From positions 1 to 64,000 of the forward strand of contig NZ_JAPDDP010000016.1 in assembly GCF_027587195.1 (NCBI RefSeq): DNA of 64,000 nt. The letters run 5' to 3'. Below, piece by piece: positions 1 through 8,460 of the stretch. Position numbers and translations under genes: made by a program. Under the pieces are notes generated by a model. That model was not told the origin of the DNA and made no database searches. It saw only the letters and a program-made list of their open reading frames with translations. The stretch's first letter is position 1. Every line of letters starts with the position of its first letter. Source of the DNA: Solirubrobacter phytolaccae (GTDB lineage Bacteria > Actinomycetota > Thermoleophilia > Solirubrobacterales > Solirubrobacteraceae).

Positions 1-1
1 A

Positions 2-583
2 CACGGTGCCGCCGGTGGTCGCCGCGGAGGCGAGCGCGGCGGTGTCGGGGAGCGCGGTGCCGCCGGTGGTTGCCGCGGCGAGGGCGGCGGTGTCGGCGAG
101 GGTGGTGCCGCCGGAGGTCGCCGCCGAGGCGGGCGTGGCGCCGTCGACGAGCGCGCTGGCGGTGGGGTGGCCGGCGGCGGCCCGCGCGGCGGCGGCGTGG
201 CGCGCGCCGGCGACGTCCTGCGCGGCGATGGCGCCGCCGGCGCTTCGCGGCTCACCGACGCCGACCGCGAGGCGATGCGCGCCGCCAACGACCGCTTCGC
301 CTACGCGTTGCGCGACGGCGACGTGGACGCCGCGCTCGCCGCCGACGACGCCTTCCACGGCGTGTTCGTCACCGCCGCCGCGAACGCGGAGATCCCGCGC
401 ACGCTGGAGCGGCTGATGCCGCGCATCCGGCGGCTGGAGCGGCTGCGCTTCGGCTCGCTCTCGGGCCGTGCGTCCGTCAAGCAGCACGCCGAGATCCTCC
501 TGGCCGCGCCGGAAGACGTGGCCGACCTCGTCAAGCAGAACTGGCTCTCGCTGGGAGCCCTGATCGACCGGAGCTTCGAATGA
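2..583 (+). CDS. GntR-family regulator, C-terminal FCD domain (5' end missing)
   Basis: The last ~115 residues read as an FCD ligand-binding domain of GntR-type repressors: helix-rich, with the DDAFHGVFV segment and a later QHAEIL segment that usually supply metal/ligand-contact residues, ending in LSLGALIDRSFE. The DNA-binding half lies outside the window. Upstream, the same frame is open to the window edge but is glycine/arginine-rich and built on 48-51 bp direct repeats, so the true frame before about base 240 is uncertain. Its TGA overlaps the ATG of the SHMT-like gene (ATGA at 580-583), so it is probably the local regulator of that operon. FCD assignment is fairly sure; the N-terminal part is not. 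Confidence 0.6.
   Translation, partial: HGAAGGRRGGERGGVGERGAAGGCRGEGGGVGEGGAAGGRRRGGRGAVDERAGGGVAGGGPRGGGVARAGDVLRGDGAAGASRLTDADREAMRAANDRFAYALRDGDVDAALAADDAFHGVFVTAAANAEIPRTLERLMPRIRRLERLRFGSLSGRASVKQHAEILLAAPEDVADLVKQNWLSLGALIDRSFE
5..150 (+). repeat. Degenerate tandem direct repeats, 48-51 bp unit
   Basis: Units begin with GGTGCCGCCGG at 5, 56 and 104, each followed by a GCCGCGG-like and a GGCGGTGTCGG-like block; the third is more diverged. They lie in the 5' part of the regulator gene. A low-complexity linker or a local slippage expansion would both explain them. Confidence 0.6.
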
Positions 584-1914
584 CGGCCATCGCCCCGCCC
601 GACATCCACGACGCCGACACGCTCGGCGCCGCCCGCGCGCTGCTCGACGCGGCCGCGGACCCGGAGGCGATGCAGAAGGAAGTCCTGGCCGCGGTCGCGC
701 GCAACGAGCAGTGGCGTGGCAACGAGTGCGTGAACCTGCTCGCGCCCGAAGCGCTCGTCTCCCCAACCGTGAGGCACCTGCTCAGCGCCGAGATCGGCCA
801 GCGCGCCGCCGAAGGGCATATCGGCCCGGTCAACCGCTGGTTCGCGGGCACGAAGCACATCGACGAGGTCGAGGCGCTGTGCGTCGAGCTGCTCAAGCGC
901 CTGTTCAAGAGCAACTACGCCGAGCACCGGCTCGTGGCGAGCATGATCGGCAACATGGCCGTCTACGCCGCGCTCACCGAGCCCGGCGACACGGTGATGA
1001 CGATCCCGCAGCCCGTCGGCGGCCACAGCTCCAACCGCTACGACGGCCCCGCCGGCATCCGCGGCTTGAACATCCTTGACGTGCCCTACGACACGCACGA
1101 GCTCGAAGCCGACCTCGACGCCTTCGCGACCGAGGCCCGCAAGGCCCGCCCCAAGCTCGTCGCGCTCGGGGCCTCCATGACCCTGTTCCCACTCCCCGTC
1201 CGCGAGATCAACGAGATCGTCAAAGAGTGGGACGGCATCGTCTTCTTCGACGGCGCCCACCAGCTCGGCCTCATCGCCGGCGGCCAGTTCCAGGACCCGC
1301 TGCGCGAGGGCGCCGACATCATCACCGGCAGCGCGGGCAAGACGTTCAGCGGCCCGCAGTCGGGCGTCGCCGTCTGGAACGACCCGAAGCTCACCAAGCC
1401 GCTGCTCGACGCCGTCTTCCCGGCGCTCGCCGCCACGCACCAGGTCAACCGCGTCGCCGCGCTGGCCGCCGCGGCCGCGGAGCTGCTCGCGTTCGGCCCC
1501 GAGTACATGGCCAACATCGTCGCCAACGCGCAGACGCTCGCCCACGCGCTGCACACCCGCGGTGTGCCGGTGCTCGGCGCGCACAAGGGCTACACGCGCA
1601 CGCACCAGGTGATCGGCGACGTGCGCCAGTTCGGCGGCGGCCTGGAGGTCGCGCACCGCCTTGCCAAGGCCAACCTCATCACGAACAAGAACCTGCTTCC
1701 GAACGACACGCCGGAGGACTGGGACCGCCCGTCCGGCCTGCGCATCGGCACCACCGAGGTCACCCGCCTCGGCATGGGCGAGCTGGAGATGCAGGCGATC
1801 GCGGACATGATCGCCGGGGTGCTCGTCGAGGGCCGCGATCCGGAGCACGTCAAGCAGGAGGCGCTCGAGCTGCGCGCCGGGTTCCAGACCGTGAAGTACT
1901 GCTTCGGAACATAA
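580..1914 (+). CDS. SHMT-like PLP-dependent enzyme (fold type I)
   Basis: 444 residues, GlyA/serine hydroxymethyltransferase family. The PLP Asp-His motif DGAHQLGL and the Schiff-base lysine region TGSAGKTFSGPQSG are clear, but canonical SHMT has TTTHKTLRGPR there, so this is a divergent paralogue, possibly an aldolase or hydroxymethyltransferase acting on another amino acid. The N-terminus carries the NLLAPEALVSPTV and EGHIGP segments in the positions of the SHMT substrate/PLP-phosphate loops. The start is the ATG overlapping the upstream regulator stop. The TAA stop is the first three bases of a palindromic repeat (core 1912-1930). It is co-directional with the AceE-like gene 27 bp downstream, suggesting a shared pathway. 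Substrate unknown. Confidence 0.8.
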   Translation: MTAIAPPDIHDADTLGAARALLDAAADPEAMQKEVLAAVARNEQWRGNECVNLLAPEALVSPTVRHLLSAEIGQRAAEGHIGPVNRWFAGTKHIDEVEALCVELLKRLFKSNYAEHRLVASMIGNMAVYAALTEPGDTVMTIPQPVGGHSSNRYDGPAGIRGLNILDVPYDTHELEADLDAFATEARKARPKLVALGASMTLFPLPVREINEIVKEWDGIVFFDGAHQLGLIAGGQFQDPLREGADIITGSAGKTFSGPQSGVAVWNDPKLTKPLLDAVFPALAATHQVNRVAALAAAAAELLAFGPEYMANIVANAQTLAHALHTRGVPVLGAHKGYTRTHQVIGDVRQFGGGLEVAHRLAKANLITNKNLLPNDTPEDWDRPSGLRIGTTEVTRLGMGELEMQAIADMIAGVLVEGRDPEHVKQEALELRAGFQTVKYCFGT

Positions 1915-1937
1915 AGACCCAGGGCCTTTATCTTTCG
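1906..1937 (+). repeat. Palindromic repeat family 1, copy A
   Basis: Core TAAAGACCCAGGGCCTTTA at 1912-1930 pairs in 8 of 9 positions around a central A, with GGAAC before and TTTCG after. Its first TAA is the stop codon of the SHMT-like gene. The tail reads TATCTTT on the plus strand, so a terminator or processing role is possible. Confidence 0.85.
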
Positions 1938-1941
1938 CGCG

Positions 1942-4140
1942 GTGGAGGAGATCGATCTCGAGACGCTCAAGCGCGTCGAGCAGCGGGTGCTGTGGTTGGC
2001 GACGAGCATCGTCCACCACGCCAACCGCGTGCGGCCGAACCGCTCCGGGGTGAAGGTCGGCGGGCACCAGGCGTCCAGCGCGAGCATGGTGAGCCTGATG
2101 ACCGCGCTGTACTTCGCGGTGCTCGAAGCGCCCGACCGGGTGAGCGTGAAGCCGCACGCGAGCCCGGTCCTGCACGCGATCAACCACCTGCTCGGCCGGC
2201 TCGACCGCCGCTACCTGACGACGCTGCGCCAGTACGGCGGGCTGCAGTCGTACCCGAGCCGCACGAAGGACCCGGACCCCGTCGACTACTCCACCGGCAG
2301 CGTCGGCCTCGGTGCGACCGCGCCGATCTGGGGCGCGCTCGCGCACCGCTACGTCGCCGGGCACTTCGACGTCCCGCGCGGCGGTCGCCAGATCGCGCTG
2401 ATCGGTGACGCCGAGCTCGACGAGGGTGCGTGCTGGGAGGCGATCGCCGACCCGATGGTCTCGCGCCTCGGCGAGGTGATGTGGGTCGTCGACCTCAACC
2501 GCCAGTCGCTCGACCGCGTCGTCCCCGACATCGCCGCCGGCCGCCTCGCCGCGATGTTCGAGGCCGCCGGCTGGCACACCGTGATGGTCAAGTACGGCCC
2601 GCGGCTCGCCCAGCGGCACGACCTGCGCGCCCGCATCGACGGGATGCCCAACGAGGAGTACCAGCGGCTCATGCGGGCGCCCGCGCCCCAGCTCCGCGAG
2701 CGCCTCGAGGTCAACACGGACGACCTGAGCGACGAAGACCTCCTCGCCACCTTCCGCGACCTCGGCGGCCACGATCTCGCCGCGCTCATCGACGGCTACC
2801 GCCAGGCCGACGCCGTCACCGACCGCCCGTCCGTCGTCTTCGCGTACACGATCAAGGGCTGGTCGCTGCCGACGGAAGGCCACCCCGCCAACCACTCCGC
2901 GCTGCTCAACCACGAGCAGTACCGGGAGCTGGCGGCCAAGCTCGGCGAGGACGCCGACGATCCGTTCGCCCCGCTCGCGCCCGGCTCGCCCGAGGCCGAC
3001 CTGTGCCGGGAGACCGGCGGCCGGCTGCGCCGCGGGGCGATGCGCGCGGTCAGCGCGCCGCGCGTGCCGGAGTCGCTCGGCCGCACGCACACGGGCAAGG
3101 CCTCCACGCAGCAGGCGTTCGGCCGCTTCTTCGTCGACCTGACCAGAGAAGCGCCGGAAGTGGCCGAGCGCGTCGTCACGGTGAGCCCGGACGTCGGCAC
3201 CTCCACCAACCTCGGCGGCTGGATCAACAAGGCCGGCATCTGGTCCGTCGGCGACCGGATCGACTGGTTCGCCGACGACACGGACACGCTCGTCCGCTGG
3301 CGCGAGCACGACCACGGCCGCCACCTGGAGCTCGGGATCGCCGAGGTCAATCTCGTCGGCCTGCTCGGGGAGCTCGGCGCGACCTGGTCACGCGACGGCC
3401 AGCCGCTCCTCCCGGTGGGCACGATCTACGACCCGTTCGTGAGCCGGGCGCTGGAGCCGTGGTCGTTCGGCATCTACGCGGGCGGCCAGTCGATCCTCGT
3501 CGGCACGCCGTCCGGCGTCACGCTCGGCCCCGAGGGCGGTGCGCACCAGTCCGTGATCACGCCGTCGATCGGCATCGAGCAGCCCGGCTGCATCGCCTAC
3601 GAGCCCGCCTTCGGCCAGGACTTCGAGTGGTGCTTCCTGCACGCGCTCTCCCAGCTCGGCAAGCCCGGCGGCACGTCCGCCTACTTCCGGCTCTCCACTC
3701 GCCCGATCGACCAGTCGCATCACACGGGGACGAGGGAGGCCGCGATCGCCGGCGGCTACCGCCTCAAGCCGCACGACAGCCCGCAGGTGACGATCGCCGT
3801 GATGGGCGCCCTCGTGCCGGAAGCGCTCGAGGCCGCGGAGATCCTCGGCAACGCGGAGGTCGTCTGCATCACGTCCGCCGACCAGCTGTTCCGCTCCTTC
3901 CAGGCCCGCTCCGGTCACGGCGACGGGAACCCGGACACGCTCTCGAGCCTCTTCCGCCCGGGCGTGCCGATCGTCTCGCTCCTCGACGGCCACCCGCACA
4001 CGCTCAGCTTCCTCGGCTCGCCGATCACCTGCCTCGGCGTGCAGCGCTTCGGCCAGGCCGGCGACATCGTCGACCTCTACGAGCACCACGAGATCGACGC
4101 CGAGTCAGTGGTTGGCGCTGCGCTCGACCTCTTGTCCTAG
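1942..4140 (+). CDS. Pyruvate dehydrogenase E1 (AceE)-like transketolase-family enzyme
   Basis: 732 residues, shorter than AceE (about 890). It follows the homodimeric E1 pattern: VKPHASPVLHAINHLLG, YPSRTKDPDPVDYSTGSVGLG, a thiamine diphosphate motif GDAELDEG with a downstream Asn in VVDLNRQSLD, then the pyrimidine-binding domain beginning near KASTQQAFGRFF and containing LELGIAEVNL and TLGPEGGAHQS. It should decarboxylate a 2-oxo acid using ThDP. No E2/E3 subunit is in the window, so it may act alone or with distant partners. GTG 1942 is chosen because the frame is closed by the TAA at 1912; no good ribosome site precedes it. The 3' end overlaps the convergent cyclase gene by 36 bp. Confidence 0.8.
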   Translation: MEEIDLETLKRVEQRVLWLATSIVHHANRVRPNRSGVKVGGHQASSASMVSLMTALYFAVLEAPDRVSVKPHASPVLHAINHLLGRLDRRYLTTLRQYGGLQSYPSRTKDPDPVDYSTGSVGLGATAPIWGALAHRYVAGHFDVPRGGRQIALIGDAELDEGACWEAIADPMVSRLGEVMWVVDLNRQSLDRVVPDIAAGRLAAMFEAAGWHTVMVKYGPRLAQRHDLRARIDGMPNEEYQRLMRAPAPQLRERLEVNTDDLSDEDLLATFRDLGGHDLAALIDGYRQADAVTDRPSVVFAYTIKGWSLPTEGHPANHSALLNHEQYRELAAKLGEDADDPFAPLAPGSPEADLCRETGGRLRRGAMRAVSAPRVPESLGRTHTGKASTQQAFGRFFVDLTREAPEVAERVVTVSPDVGTSTNLGGWINKAGIWSVGDRIDWFADDTDTLVRWREHDHGRHLELGIAEVNLVGLLGELGATWSRDGQPLLPVGTIYDPFVSRALEPWSFGIYAGGQSILVGTPSGVTLGPEGGAHQSVITPSIGIEQPGCIAYEPAFGQDFEWCFLHALSQLGKPGGTSAYFRLSTRPIDQSHHTGTREAAIAGGYRLKPHDSPQVTIAVMGALVPEALEAAEILGNAEVVCITSADQLFRSFQARSGHGDGNPDTLSSLFRPGVPIVSLLDGHPHTLSFLGSPITCLGVQRFGQAGDIVDLYEHHEIDAESVVGAALDLLS

Positions 4141-5420
4141 CCGCTTCGCGTCGTACATCCGCTGGTCGGCGACCTCGAGCAGGTCCTCGACGGCCACGTC
4201 CCCGGTCAATGACGCGATCCCCACGCTCGCGCCGAGCCGGTTGCGCCGGCCCTCCGCGGTCAGCTCCCGCCCGACCTGCTCGACGGCGGCGCGCATCTCC
4301 GCGGCCACGAGCGAGGCCTCGGCGGGGGTGACGTGGAGGATCAGCGCCGCGAACTCGTCGCCGCCGATCCGGCCGAGCACGTCGCTGGAGCGCAGCCGCG
4401 CGCGCAGGGCGCGGTTGACCCGCACGAGCGCCTCGTCGCCCGCGGCGTGGCCCCAGTCGTCGTTGACCTGCTTGAAGCGGTCGAGGTCGACCACGGCGAT
4501 CGCCGCTGGCTCGCCGTAGCGCCGCGTGCGGGCGGCGGCGTGCTCGGCCTGGGCGAGGAAGTGACGCCGGTTGTACGCGCCGGTCAGCGGGTCGCGGATG
4601 GCGAGCTCGGTCAGGCGCCGGTCGTCCTCCGCGAGGCGTCCGGCGGCCATCGCCACCACCAGCGCGAGCCCGCCGACCGCGGTCAGCGTCATCACCCACG
4701 CGGCGACGCTGAAGTCCCACCAGTCGGCACGCGCGGCGGCCGTCGCGAGCGCGCCCGACAAGACCGGGATGCCGATCACCGCCGGCAGCGTCCGGCGCGC
4801 GAACCGGCCCGCGAAGCCCTGCTCGAAGAACGCGCCGGTCGGGTGCGACCACACGATCGCGGCGCGACCAGCAGCGAGCACAGCGCCGCCTGCCACGACA
4901 TCTGGACCGGACGGGAAGCGCCGTAGAAGAGCGGGACGCCGAGCAGGGACCCGATCGCGGCCGCGCCGCCGACCGCGCCCGCGGCCATCGCGAGCTTGCG
5001 CGTGAGGAGCCACTCGCGGCCGTCGACGGCGGTCGCGCCGCCGAGCAGGACGAGCGCGGTCGCGGTCAGGGTCGAGATCGCGACGTCGCCGTCGACGAGC
5101 GCCCGGTTGAGCGTGCGGCCGTCGGCGATCAGCGTGTCGAGCAGGCCCGCGACACCGGCCGCGGCCGCGAGCGTTCCGGCCACCGCGGCCGTCCGGCGGC
5201 GGTCAGGCAGCGCCCAGGTGCCGGCGCCCGCCGCGAGGAACCCGAGGCACGCCAGCGGCGACATCGGCGCGAGCTGGTCCGTGCGGGTGGCGATCTCCAG
5301 CCGGGCGACCCACGCGACGAGCATGCTCCCGGCGATCAGGATCGCCGCCGCTGAGGCGCCACGGCGCACTCGGCTCGCATCGAACCAATGTTCCTCCACC
5401 AAAGCCACGACCCTTCGCAA
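4105..5420 (-). pseudogene. Membrane-bound diguanylate cyclase (GGDEF), broken by one frameshift
   Basis: Two minus-strand frames join into one protein. From about 5420 the first encodes hydrophobic helices ending at MSWQAALCSLLVA; near 4861-4870 the match passes to the other frame (AAIVWSHPTG), which continues with two more membrane segments and a complete GGDEF domain (DPLTGAYNRRHF, RIGGDEFAAL), ending at 4105. A single missing base in the CTGGTCGCGCCGCGATC region would account for it. Without the shift this would be an eight-helix sensor making cyclic di-GMP. The 5' start is unclear: TTG 5420 lies in a hairpin, and GTG codons follow. It is either a real lesion or an assembly error. It overlaps the AceE-like gene tail to tail. 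Confidence 0.75.
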
Positions 5421-5443
5421 AGGGGCATACCCCGGTTGCGAAG
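5413..5443 (-). promoter_or_regulatory. Hairpin at the 5' end of the cyclase gene
   Basis: Arms CTTCGCAA/TTGCGAAG enclose a second stem GGGG-CATA-CCCC. On the minus strand it covers the possible TTG start of the cyclase gene and lies just past the Nudix gene stop (5466), so it could be a terminator or a translation-control hairpin. Confidence 0.6.
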
Positions 5444-5465
5444 CGGCTGACGGTTTGTGGCGCCG

Positions 5466-6092
5466 TTAGAGGTCTTCGTCGTCGTCGAGCACGATCCGCG
5501 CGGTCTCGCCGTGCCCCTCGACGCGCGGCTGGACCGGCCGCACTTCGTGCGTCGAGGCCCACTCGAGCAGCGCTTCGGCACTCGCGAAGCGCGCGATCCG
5601 CTCCAGGTTCTTGATCGTCGGGAACACCATCAGCAGCTCACCCGCCTCGCTGCCCTCCAGGGCCCGGCTCGGCTCGAACCAGCGCGCGTCGACGATCTCG
5701 GAGCCGTCGATCTGCACCTCGGCGCCTTCGGGCGCGACCGCAAGGAAGAAGTACGTGTCGAAGCGGATCGAGACCTCGGGCGGCGTGATCCAGCGCGCGA
5801 ACGGGACGAGCGCGGCGGGGTCGGGCAGCGTGATCCCGACCTCCTCCTCGACCTCGCGCACGGCCGCGGCGCGGTGGGACGCGTCACCCGTGCCCTCGTG
5901 CGCGTCGACAGCACCGCCGGGGAACACCCACGCGCCGCCCATGAACCGCGCCTTGGGGGTGCGCTGGGCCATCAGCAGCTCGAGTCGCTCGGCGCCGCCG
6001 CGGACGACGATCACCGTCGCCGCCTGCCGCGGAGCGGTGGGAACGCCGCTCTCGTTGAGGATCGTGCCGGGCTCTGGACCGTGCTGCGCCAT
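5466..6092 (-). CDS. Nudix hydrolase
   Basis: 208 residues. A Nudix box is visible as FPGGAVDA followed after a short insertion by [14 protein letters not shown] (form G-x5-E-x7-REUxEExGU with extra residues). The inserted box resembles NUDT7/NUDT19-type CoA or acyl-CoA diphosphatases, so a CoA derivative is a plausible substrate, but this is inference. The rest ([23 protein letters not shown]) is typical of the fold, and the C-terminus is acidic. ATG 6092 diverges from the rubredoxin gene across 24 bp. Confidence 0.8.
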   Translation of the reverse strand: MAQHGPEPGTILNESGVPTAPRQAATVIVVRGGAERLELLMAQRTPKARFMGGAWVFPGGAVDAHEGTGDASHRAAAVREVEEEVGITLPDPAALVPFARWITPPEVSIRFDTYFFLAVAPEGAEVQIDGSEIVDARWFEPSRALEGSEAGELLMVFPTIKNLERIARFASAEALLEWASTHEVRPVQPRVEGHGETARIVLDDDEDL

Positions 6093-6102
6093 CCCGCCAG
6101 CC

Positions 6103-6108
6103 TAATAT
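6103..6108 (+). promoter_or_regulatory. -10 box of rubredoxin gene (leaderless)
   Basis: TAATAT ends 8 nt before the ATG at 6117, and no Shine-Dalgarno sequence fits between, so the transcript is probably leaderless. Confidence 0.6.
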
Positions 6109-6116
6109 GCGCGCAC

Positions 6117-6296
6117 ATGAGCACGGACACGGACCGGCAGTGGATCTGCGAATCCTGCGGCTTCATCTATGACCCGGAGGAAGGCGATCCCGACGGCGGG
6201 ATCGACGAAGGCACCGCCTTCGAGGACATTCCGAAGGACTGGTATTGCCCCGTCTGCGGCGCCAGGAAGGCAGACTTCTCGCCGTTCGAGGGCTAG
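6117..6296 (+). CDS. Rubredoxin
   Basis: 59 residues, the normal size. Two CxxC iron ligands pairs are present, CESCG near residue 11 and CPVCG near residue 44, separated by the conserved [22 protein letters not shown] loop region. It should be a cytosolic one-electron carrier with a mononuclear Fe(Cys)4 centre, as used with alkane hydroxylases or for oxygen and superoxide reduction; no partner oxygenase is adjacent. The start is ATG 6117, preceded by a TAATAT box only 8 nt away. The Nudix gene is divergent and the polyamine-synthase-like gene follows after 20 bp. Confidence 0.95.
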   Translation: MSTDTDRQWICESCGFIYDPEEGDPDGGIDEGTAFEDIPKDWYCPVCGARKADFSPFEG

Positions 6297-6316
6297 TCGC
6301 TACTAGCCTCATCTAA

Positions 6317-7849
6317 GTGACAGCGCTCGAGTCCCGAGGCGCCGAGCGCGGCTTGCGCCTGCCGCTCGAGGCGCTCGTCTTCGCCGTCGGCCTCTCCACG
6401 TTGGGGGCCGAGATCGCGGCGACGCGCCTGCTGGCGCCGTTCTTCGGGACCTCGACGGTCATCTGGGCGAACACGATCGCGGTCGTGCTGCTGGCGCTCT
6501 CGGCGGGCTACAAGCTCGGCGGGACGCTGGCCGACCGGCGGCCGGAGCCGCGCGCGCTGTGCGTGTGCGTGCTCGTCGGCTCGGGGCTGCTCGCGGTCGT
6601 GCCGTTCATCGCGCACCCGTTCCTGTCGCTGAGCGTGGACGCGTTCGACGAGGTGTCGGTCGGCGCGTTCGCGGCCTCCCTGTTCGGGACGCTCGTGCTC
6701 GTCGCGGTGCCGCTGCTGCTGCTCGGCACGGTGTCGCCGTGGGCGACGCGGATCAAGCTCGACACGGTCGAGGAGGCGGGGTCGGTGAGCGGCCGGCTCT
6801 ACGCGCTGTCCACCGTCGGCTCGCTGATCGGCGTGTTCTTCGTGGCGCTGTGGGCGATCGAGGCGATCGGCTCCCAGCGCACGTTCCTCGTCCTCGCGCT
6901 GTTCCCGGCCCTGATCGCCGCGCTCTCGCTCTTCGACGTGCGCGCGCTGGTCGTCCCGGTCGTGCTGGGCGGCGCGCTGTTCATCCCCGCCGGCGCGACC
7001 AAGCCCGCCGAGGAAGGTGACCGCGTGCTCTACGAGCGCGAGACGCCCTACCAGTACGCGCGGGTGATCGAGCAGGAGGACGGCGACCGGCTGCTCGAGC
7101 TCAACGAGGGCCAGGCCATCCACTCGCTGTGGCGGCAGGACACGGTGCTCACCGGCGGCTACTGGGACGGCTTCCTGACGATGCCGTTCGCGAACGGCTC
7201 CGGCCGGCCGCCGGCGCGGGTCGCCGCGCTCGGCACGGCGGCCGGAACGGTGCCGCGGGCGTACGCCCAGTACTACCCGGAGACGGTGATCGACGCGGTC
7301 GACATCGACCCGGAGCTGTTCAAGATCGGGCACCGCTACTTCGGGCTGGAGGAGCGCCCGCAGCTGCGCGAGCACACACAGGACGCGCGGCCGTTCCTGC
7401 GCCAGCACGACGGGCCCTACGACGCGATCTTCGTCGACGCCTACCGCCAGCCGTACATCCCCTTCTACCTGACGACGAAGGAGTTCTTCGAGCTTGTGCG
7501 CGACCGGCTCGCTCCCGGCGGATCGGTGATCGTCAACATCGGCCATCCGAACGACTCGCCCGCCCTCGAGGAGGCGATGAGCGCGACCATGGCCGCGGTC
7601 TTCAAGCACGTCGTGCGCGACCCGATCCGCTCGCAGAACTCGCTCGTGATGGCCTCGGACACGCCGCTGAGCGCGAGCGGGATCGCCAACGCGCCGGTGG
7701 CCTCGGACCTGAAGGAGCTCGCGCAGGACAGCGCCGCGCGGCTGGAGCCGCCGTTGCGTGGCGGCAGCGTCTTCACCGACGACCGGGCACCGGTCGAGTG
7801 GCTCATCGACGCGTCGATCGTGTCCTACGCGGCGGAGGAGAACAAGTGA
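6317..7849 (+). CDS. Membrane-anchored spermidine-synthase-like protein
   Basis: 510 residues. The N-terminal ~220 residues form about seven membrane helices (starting GLSTLGAEIAATRLLAPFFG); the C-terminal half is a SpeE-like Rossmann domain with VAALGTAAGTVPRAY, VDIDPELF and the Asp pair in YDAIFVDAYRQPYIPF. It resembles the family of fused MFS-like/spermidine synthase proteins, whose substrates are mostly unknown. GTG 6317 is the first in-frame start. Its stop overlaps the GTG of a shorter paralogue (GTGA), which repeats only the membrane half. Confidence 0.8.
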   Translation: MTALESRGAERGLRLPLEALVFAVGLSTLGAEIAATRLLAPFFGTSTVIWANTIAVVLLALSAGYKLGGTLADRRPEPRALCVCVLVGSGLLAVVPFIAHPFLSLSVDAFDEVSVGAFAASLFGTLVLVAVPLLLLGTVSPWATRIKLDTVEEAGSVSGRLYALSTVGSLIGVFFVALWAIEAIGSQRTFLVLALFPALIAALSLFDVRALVVPVVLGGALFIPAGATKPAEEGDRVLYERETPYQYARVIEQEDGDRLLELNEGQAIHSLWRQDTVLTGGYWDGFLTMPFANGSGRPPARVAALGTAAGTVPRAYAQYYPETVIDAVDIDPELFKIGHRYFGLEERPQLREHTQDARPFLRQHDGPYDAIFVDAYRQPYIPFYLTTKEFFELVRDRLAPGGSVIVNIGHPNDSPALEEAMSATMAAVFKHVVRDPIRSQNSLVMASDTPLSASGIANAPVASDLKELAQDSAARLEPPLRGGSVFTDDRAPVEWLIDASIVSYAAEENK

Positions 7850-8460
7850 GCGCCGCCGCCGTCGCGCCCGCCGCGCCGCGCTGGGGCTTCGTCGAGCTCG
7901 TCAAGTTCGTCTCGGGCGTGACGACCCTCGCGGCCGAGCTCGCGGCGGCGCGGCTGATCGCCCCGGCCTTCGGCGCCTCGACCGTCGTGTGGGCGAATAC
8001 CATTGCCATCGCCTTGGCAGCGCTGGCGATCGGCTACTGGCTCGGCGGCCGCCTGGCGGACCGCCACCCGAACCCGCGCGCGATGGCGCGCGGCGGGCTC
8101 GCCGGTTCGGTGATGGTCGCGCTGATCCCGCTGGTCGCGATCCCGCTGCTGAACCTGACGGAGGACGTCGGCGAGTTCGGCGGCTCCTTCCTGGCGCAGC
8201 TGGTGCTCGTCGCGCCGCCGCTCGTGGTGCTCGGCGCCCTGACGCCGTGGGCGATCCGCCTGCGCGTGGACTCCGTCGCCGGCGCCGGCGACGCGACCGG
8301 ACGGCTCTACGCGCTGTCGACCGCCGGCGGACTTGTCGGCAACTTCGCCGCCGCACTTGCTTTGATCCCACTCGTGGGCACGACCTGGACGTTCATCATC
8401 GCGGCGGCGTTGCTCGCCGGCGTGTGTCTCCCGAAGGCATGGTCCTCCAAGCCTGCCTGA
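7846..8460 (+). CDS. Half-length paralogue: membrane domain of spermidine-synthase-like protein
   Basis: 204 residues, about six membrane helices. It aligns by eye with the first 200 residues of the preceding protein: TTLAAELAAARLIAPAFGAST versus STLGAEIAATRLLAPFFGTST, then VVWANTIAIALAALAIGYWLGG, TPWAIRLRVDSVAGAG and GRLYALSTAGGLVGN. No catalytic domain follows; the frame closes with TGA at 8460 and the next gene starts 22 bp inside it. A tandem duplication followed by loss of the soluble half, or a dedicated membrane partner subunit, would explain it. Confidence 0.75.
   Translation: MSAAAVAPAAPRWGFVELVKFVSGVTTLAAELAAARLIAPAFGASTVVWANTIAIALAALAIGYWLGGRLADRHPNPRAMARGGLAGSVMVALIPLVAIPLLNLTEDVGEFGGSFLAQLVLVAPPLVVLGALTPWAIRLRVDSVAGAGDATGRLYALSTAGGLVGNFAAALALIPLVGTTWTFIIAAALLAGVCLPKAWSSKPA

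Noticed and set aside
5-150. CRISPR-like array in the first 150 bases
   Set aside because: Contiguous repeats without spacers and inside a coding region.
301-3324. Long minus-strand open frame (about 1000 codons) opposite the SHMT-like and AceE-like genes
   Set aside because: Antisense shadow of G+C-rich coding sequence; low-complexity Arg/Ala/Val translation and no family motif.
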